Part shown: in pieces, positions 61,595-64,000 of the stretch | Layout: every line of letters begins with the position of its first letter | Position numbering within the stretch: position 1 is the stretch's first letter | Origin: Ictalurus punctatus | Taxonomy: Eukaryota; Chordata; Actinopteri; Siluriformes; Ictaluridae | NCBI RefSeq assembly: GCF_001660625.3 | Contig: NC_030422.2 | Location: 13,269,100-13,333,099 of the forward strand | Length of the DNA: 64,000 nucleotides | Direction: 5' to 3' | Notes under the pieces: generated by a model | Database searches by the model: none | What the model saw: only the letters and a program-made list of their open reading frames with translations | What the model was told of the DNA's origin: nothing | Made by a program: the position numbers and the translations under genes

Positions 61595-62095
61595 GTAACG
61601 AGAGAGAGAGCGCGGCTCTGAACATCAATCAGGCGTTAGTACTCTACTAAATTACATCTAAGGGGTGTTACGGTTTGACATTTTCACGATATGATATCCT
61701 GGTTAAATTATCGCGGTTTCACTGTATTCATCATTATTAAAAACACAAGCCAGTACTGAAAATTTAAAGGAGGAAATCCTTGTAGAAAAGTCTCTTTGTG
61801 CATCTTTATATATAGAAGTCATTTCTATTTTTACTTCTATAGCCTGTGCGTACAGGACTTTGTGGAGTTATTTGCATTGCGATTTGTGGAGGGTTTTTTT
61901 GCACTTTTCTTGGTGTTTTTTTTTTTTGGCATAAAACTACTTGGTGAAATTTGCAATTGCACATAATAGTTTTTCACAGTGATGTTTGTTGGGAAATGAG
62001 ACCTTTTTAGTTGTACTTGTGTTCTACACACGTGAATTGAAGAAGGGTTTTGGTTGAATGCGTGTTGTGAAGACGTCACGTGACGCGTCCTGGCC
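61595..62095. other. intron of the coiled-coil gene, repeat-like
   Basis: It contains GGTGTTACGGTTTGACATTT and AAATTATCGCGGTTTCACTG, which look like a transposon end. No exon seen. Confidence 0.35.
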
Positions 62096-62395
62096 CGGAT
62101 CTGCAGAAAATCTGCGGTAACTTTGAAAAAATGCAAGCTCCTTCGAATATCGCAGAGTTCCTTGTTTGTTTTTTTTTCCGATTTGTTTCTGCGATCGCAA
62201 AATGGCAAGATTCTGAAGGGACTATATAGCATTTTTAACGAAGGACATTGACGGTGTTCACATGCACATCAAATCTTCCAGTCCTTCCAGGATTTTGCAA
62301 TCGCAGAAATGAACGCAAAATCAAGCAAACTCTGCAATATTCGGAGGAGCCTGCAATTTTTCAAAATTACCGCCGATTTTGGCTGCAACCTGAAT
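62096..62395. repeat. large imperfect inverted repeat
   Basis: The left arm (about 62098-62208: CTGCGGTAACTTTGAAAAAA, CGAATATCGCAGAGTT, TTTCTGCGATCGCAAAA) and the right arm (about 62287-62390) are reverse complements with mismatches. The spacer is about 75 bp. Probably the core of a fold-back type repeat. Confidence 0.7.
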
Positions 62396-62459
62396 GTTCT
62401 GAAGAGAATCGATGATTGCTTTGTGGCAGAGGTTCTTAACCTTTTGTAACTTAAAGCCT

Positions 62460-63440
62460 CCCCTATCATGTGGCACACCCCCCCCCCGTATAATGATTAT
62501 CTATTCTATATGAAATATATATAACCTAATGTATAATTTGTTTGGATAGATGGCTAAATTTATTTTCATGACATTGTTAAATCTCCGGCTCTCAGCCTCT
62601 CACTGAACAGAGCAGATGCAGAGAGAGGTGTGAGTGCAGCGGGAAAGCAAGACCTCGCACTTTCAGCACAGTACTGGTGATATTTGGAAAGTTGCTAAGG
62701 TTTGTTCAAAAAGTCGCTAAAGGGGTCTGAAAAGTCGCTAAGTTGGCAACACTGGTCTGCACTGACAGCTAGATAAAAGGCTAAGCTCCGCCTCTCCCCA
62801 GCAAAAAGAAAATACAGAGGGAGAGGGAATGCGGGGTTTTTCATTTATGAACATTCTATCTGAAAAGCAATAAAATACACCGAGTACACAAAAGCTGCCC
62901 TGTCTGTTTTTTTGTTTGTTTGTTTTTTTTTCTTGAAAACAATTTGCACCCCCTTTCAGAATCTCTCCCTGATCATGCCCCCACCCCCTTGTTGAGAACC
63001 AATGCCTTATGGGATAGCGCAGTGTGCATTGCGTCCATACTGCAGAATTTTGACATACTACATAGGGCTGTGACGGTGGCCATGACAACTGCCACCTGTT
63101 GTGGTGTCACATCACACACCATGTTCATGTTTCTGCTGGAGTAGTCACTATAGCAAGTACAAAGTACAACATTTTGTATACATGTGTAATAATAATAACA
63201 GTTGCTATATTACTTTGTATTTATAGCCTGACATATAGCGGGAGATTTCATGTTTACACAAATGACGTAATCATAATCAAACCTTATATGGTGTCGTCTG
63301 TTGTTAGTTTGGCGAGGGTTTGTTTGAGCACGGCAGAATCCAGTCAGGAGAATTCTGCGATTTCACTTCAGGTTGTGCCGCTGTGATGGATCTTGTTAGG
63401 AAACCAAATGTTACAGCGGCGATCTGAGAACGTTTTAGAT
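62460..63440. other. no exon recognised
   Basis: Intron or intergenic DNA with repeat-like stretches (AAAAGTCGCTAA words at 62708-62745; TAGGGCTGTGACGGTGG at 63063). Open frames carry no family motif. Confidence 0.45.
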
Positions 63441-63446
63441 CCATGC

Positions 63447-63560
63447 CTTAGGGATGTCCCGATAACAAAAATCTAGTAGTCGGTACCGATACTACCAAAA
63501 GTACACAATACTCGATACCACAGTGTGGTATAAAAATAAAATAAATGAAAACCTCTCCTG
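63447..63560 (+). mobile_element. hAT-like terminal fragment
   Basis: TTAGGGATGTCCCGATAACA followed by TAGTCGGTACCGATACTACC and ACACAATACTCGATACC, a pattern of a widespread fish hAT-type repeat. The right boundary is not found. Confidence 0.45.
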
Positions 63561-63586
63561 GAGGACATCCTCCTCTGGCTGATACT

Positions 63587-63628
63587 GGGGGGGGAGGGAG
63601 GGAGGGAAAGAGAGAGGGGGGGGGGGTT
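63587..63628 (+). repeat. G-rich tract
   Basis: Runs of G (8, 3, 3, 3 and 11) separated by A or short AG words, enough for a predicted G-quadruplex. Confidence 0.8.
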
Positions 63629-64000
63629 ATGAAACAGTGTCTGACACTGACTAATAAAACAGTGGAGGCTACAAGTGCTAAGGTGCACTCAACACACACC
63701 CCTTATACTCTGAATGCAAGCATTAGTTTAAATTCACTTATATGGTGGCAGGCCAAAAAGATTTATTAAAAGCATGAACATTTGAATAATTATTAGTGAC
63801 ATTAGGCTACATTTAGCTGACAGGACACGGGCTGAATGGCGCTGCATGGTGGCCCATTAGGAGGTAGTTTATAACATTGCAATGCGTTAGCGTCGTTAAC
63901 AAATAATTGGCTATCGCAAACATTACAAGGAGCATAACGTTAGCTGGTTTCACGGCTACAATGCCAGTTGCCTCAAACAAACTTAATATAGGACCATCTT

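Overview
The window is vertebrate genomic DNA, almost certainly from a teleost fish. It has intron-split genes, very dense microsatellites, Tc1/mariner and hAT DNA transposons, a DIRS-like retroelement and a tRNA-derived SINE. It also carries germline VJ-joined immunoglobulin receptors of the novel immune-type receptor (NITR) kind, which are known from bony fish. I cannot name the species from sequence alone.

Region 1 (about 1 to 15,700, minus strand) is the 5' half of a cGMP-specific phosphodiesterase 5A gene (pde5a). Nine coding exons join in frame from the start codon at 15539 to 1785. They give the N-terminus, the PKG/PKA phosphorylation site, GAF-A and most of GAF-B (458 residues). The rest of GAF-B and the catalytic domain lie beyond the left edge. 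The introns hold two decayed Tc1 elements, a SINE with a 13-bp target duplication, an hAT MITE with an exact 8-bp duplication, a second probable hAT MITE, a LINE tail and long GA and TA/CA tracts. A 5-codon upstream ORF and a GA/TC tract lie in and above the 5' leader.

Region 2 (about 15,800 to 36,000) has no gene I can support. It holds repeats: a Tc1 element, a SINE, a deletion derivative of a DIRS-like tyrosine-recombinase retrotransposon, a Ty3/gypsy pol tail and many microsatellites. One unique-looking patch near 19,850 carries two exact octamer sites.

Region 3 (36,030 to 52,760) is the most interesting part: a small cluster of NITR-like receptor genes. One inhibitory-type gene on the minus strand (36030-40032) encodes signal peptide, one V domain with a J-like end, stalk, transmembrane segment and a tail with two ITIM-like tyrosines. 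Two plus-strand genes (46027-47579 and 51367-52756) each encode signal peptide, two V-type domains and a transmembrane segment with a central arginine, with short tails that have no ITIM, as expected of activating receptors. A truncated, frameshifted duplicate of the first activating gene lies at 42333-42748. Together they look like a paired inhibitory/activating receptor locus. All exon phases close without a break.

Region 4 (about 52,900 to 60,850) is repeats and unassigned sequence, including a 560-bp MITE and a second copy of the Tc1 family seen in the pde5a intron.

Region 5 (60,850 to 64,000) starts with the promoter and first coding exon (60967-61594) of an unidentified coiled-coil protein that runs off the right edge. 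A SINE and a CTCF-like motif sit just upstream, and a large imperfect inverted repeat and hAT-like sequence lie downstream.

All splice sites were placed by eye from GT/AG dinucleotides, phase and family similarity. No search or alignment program was run.
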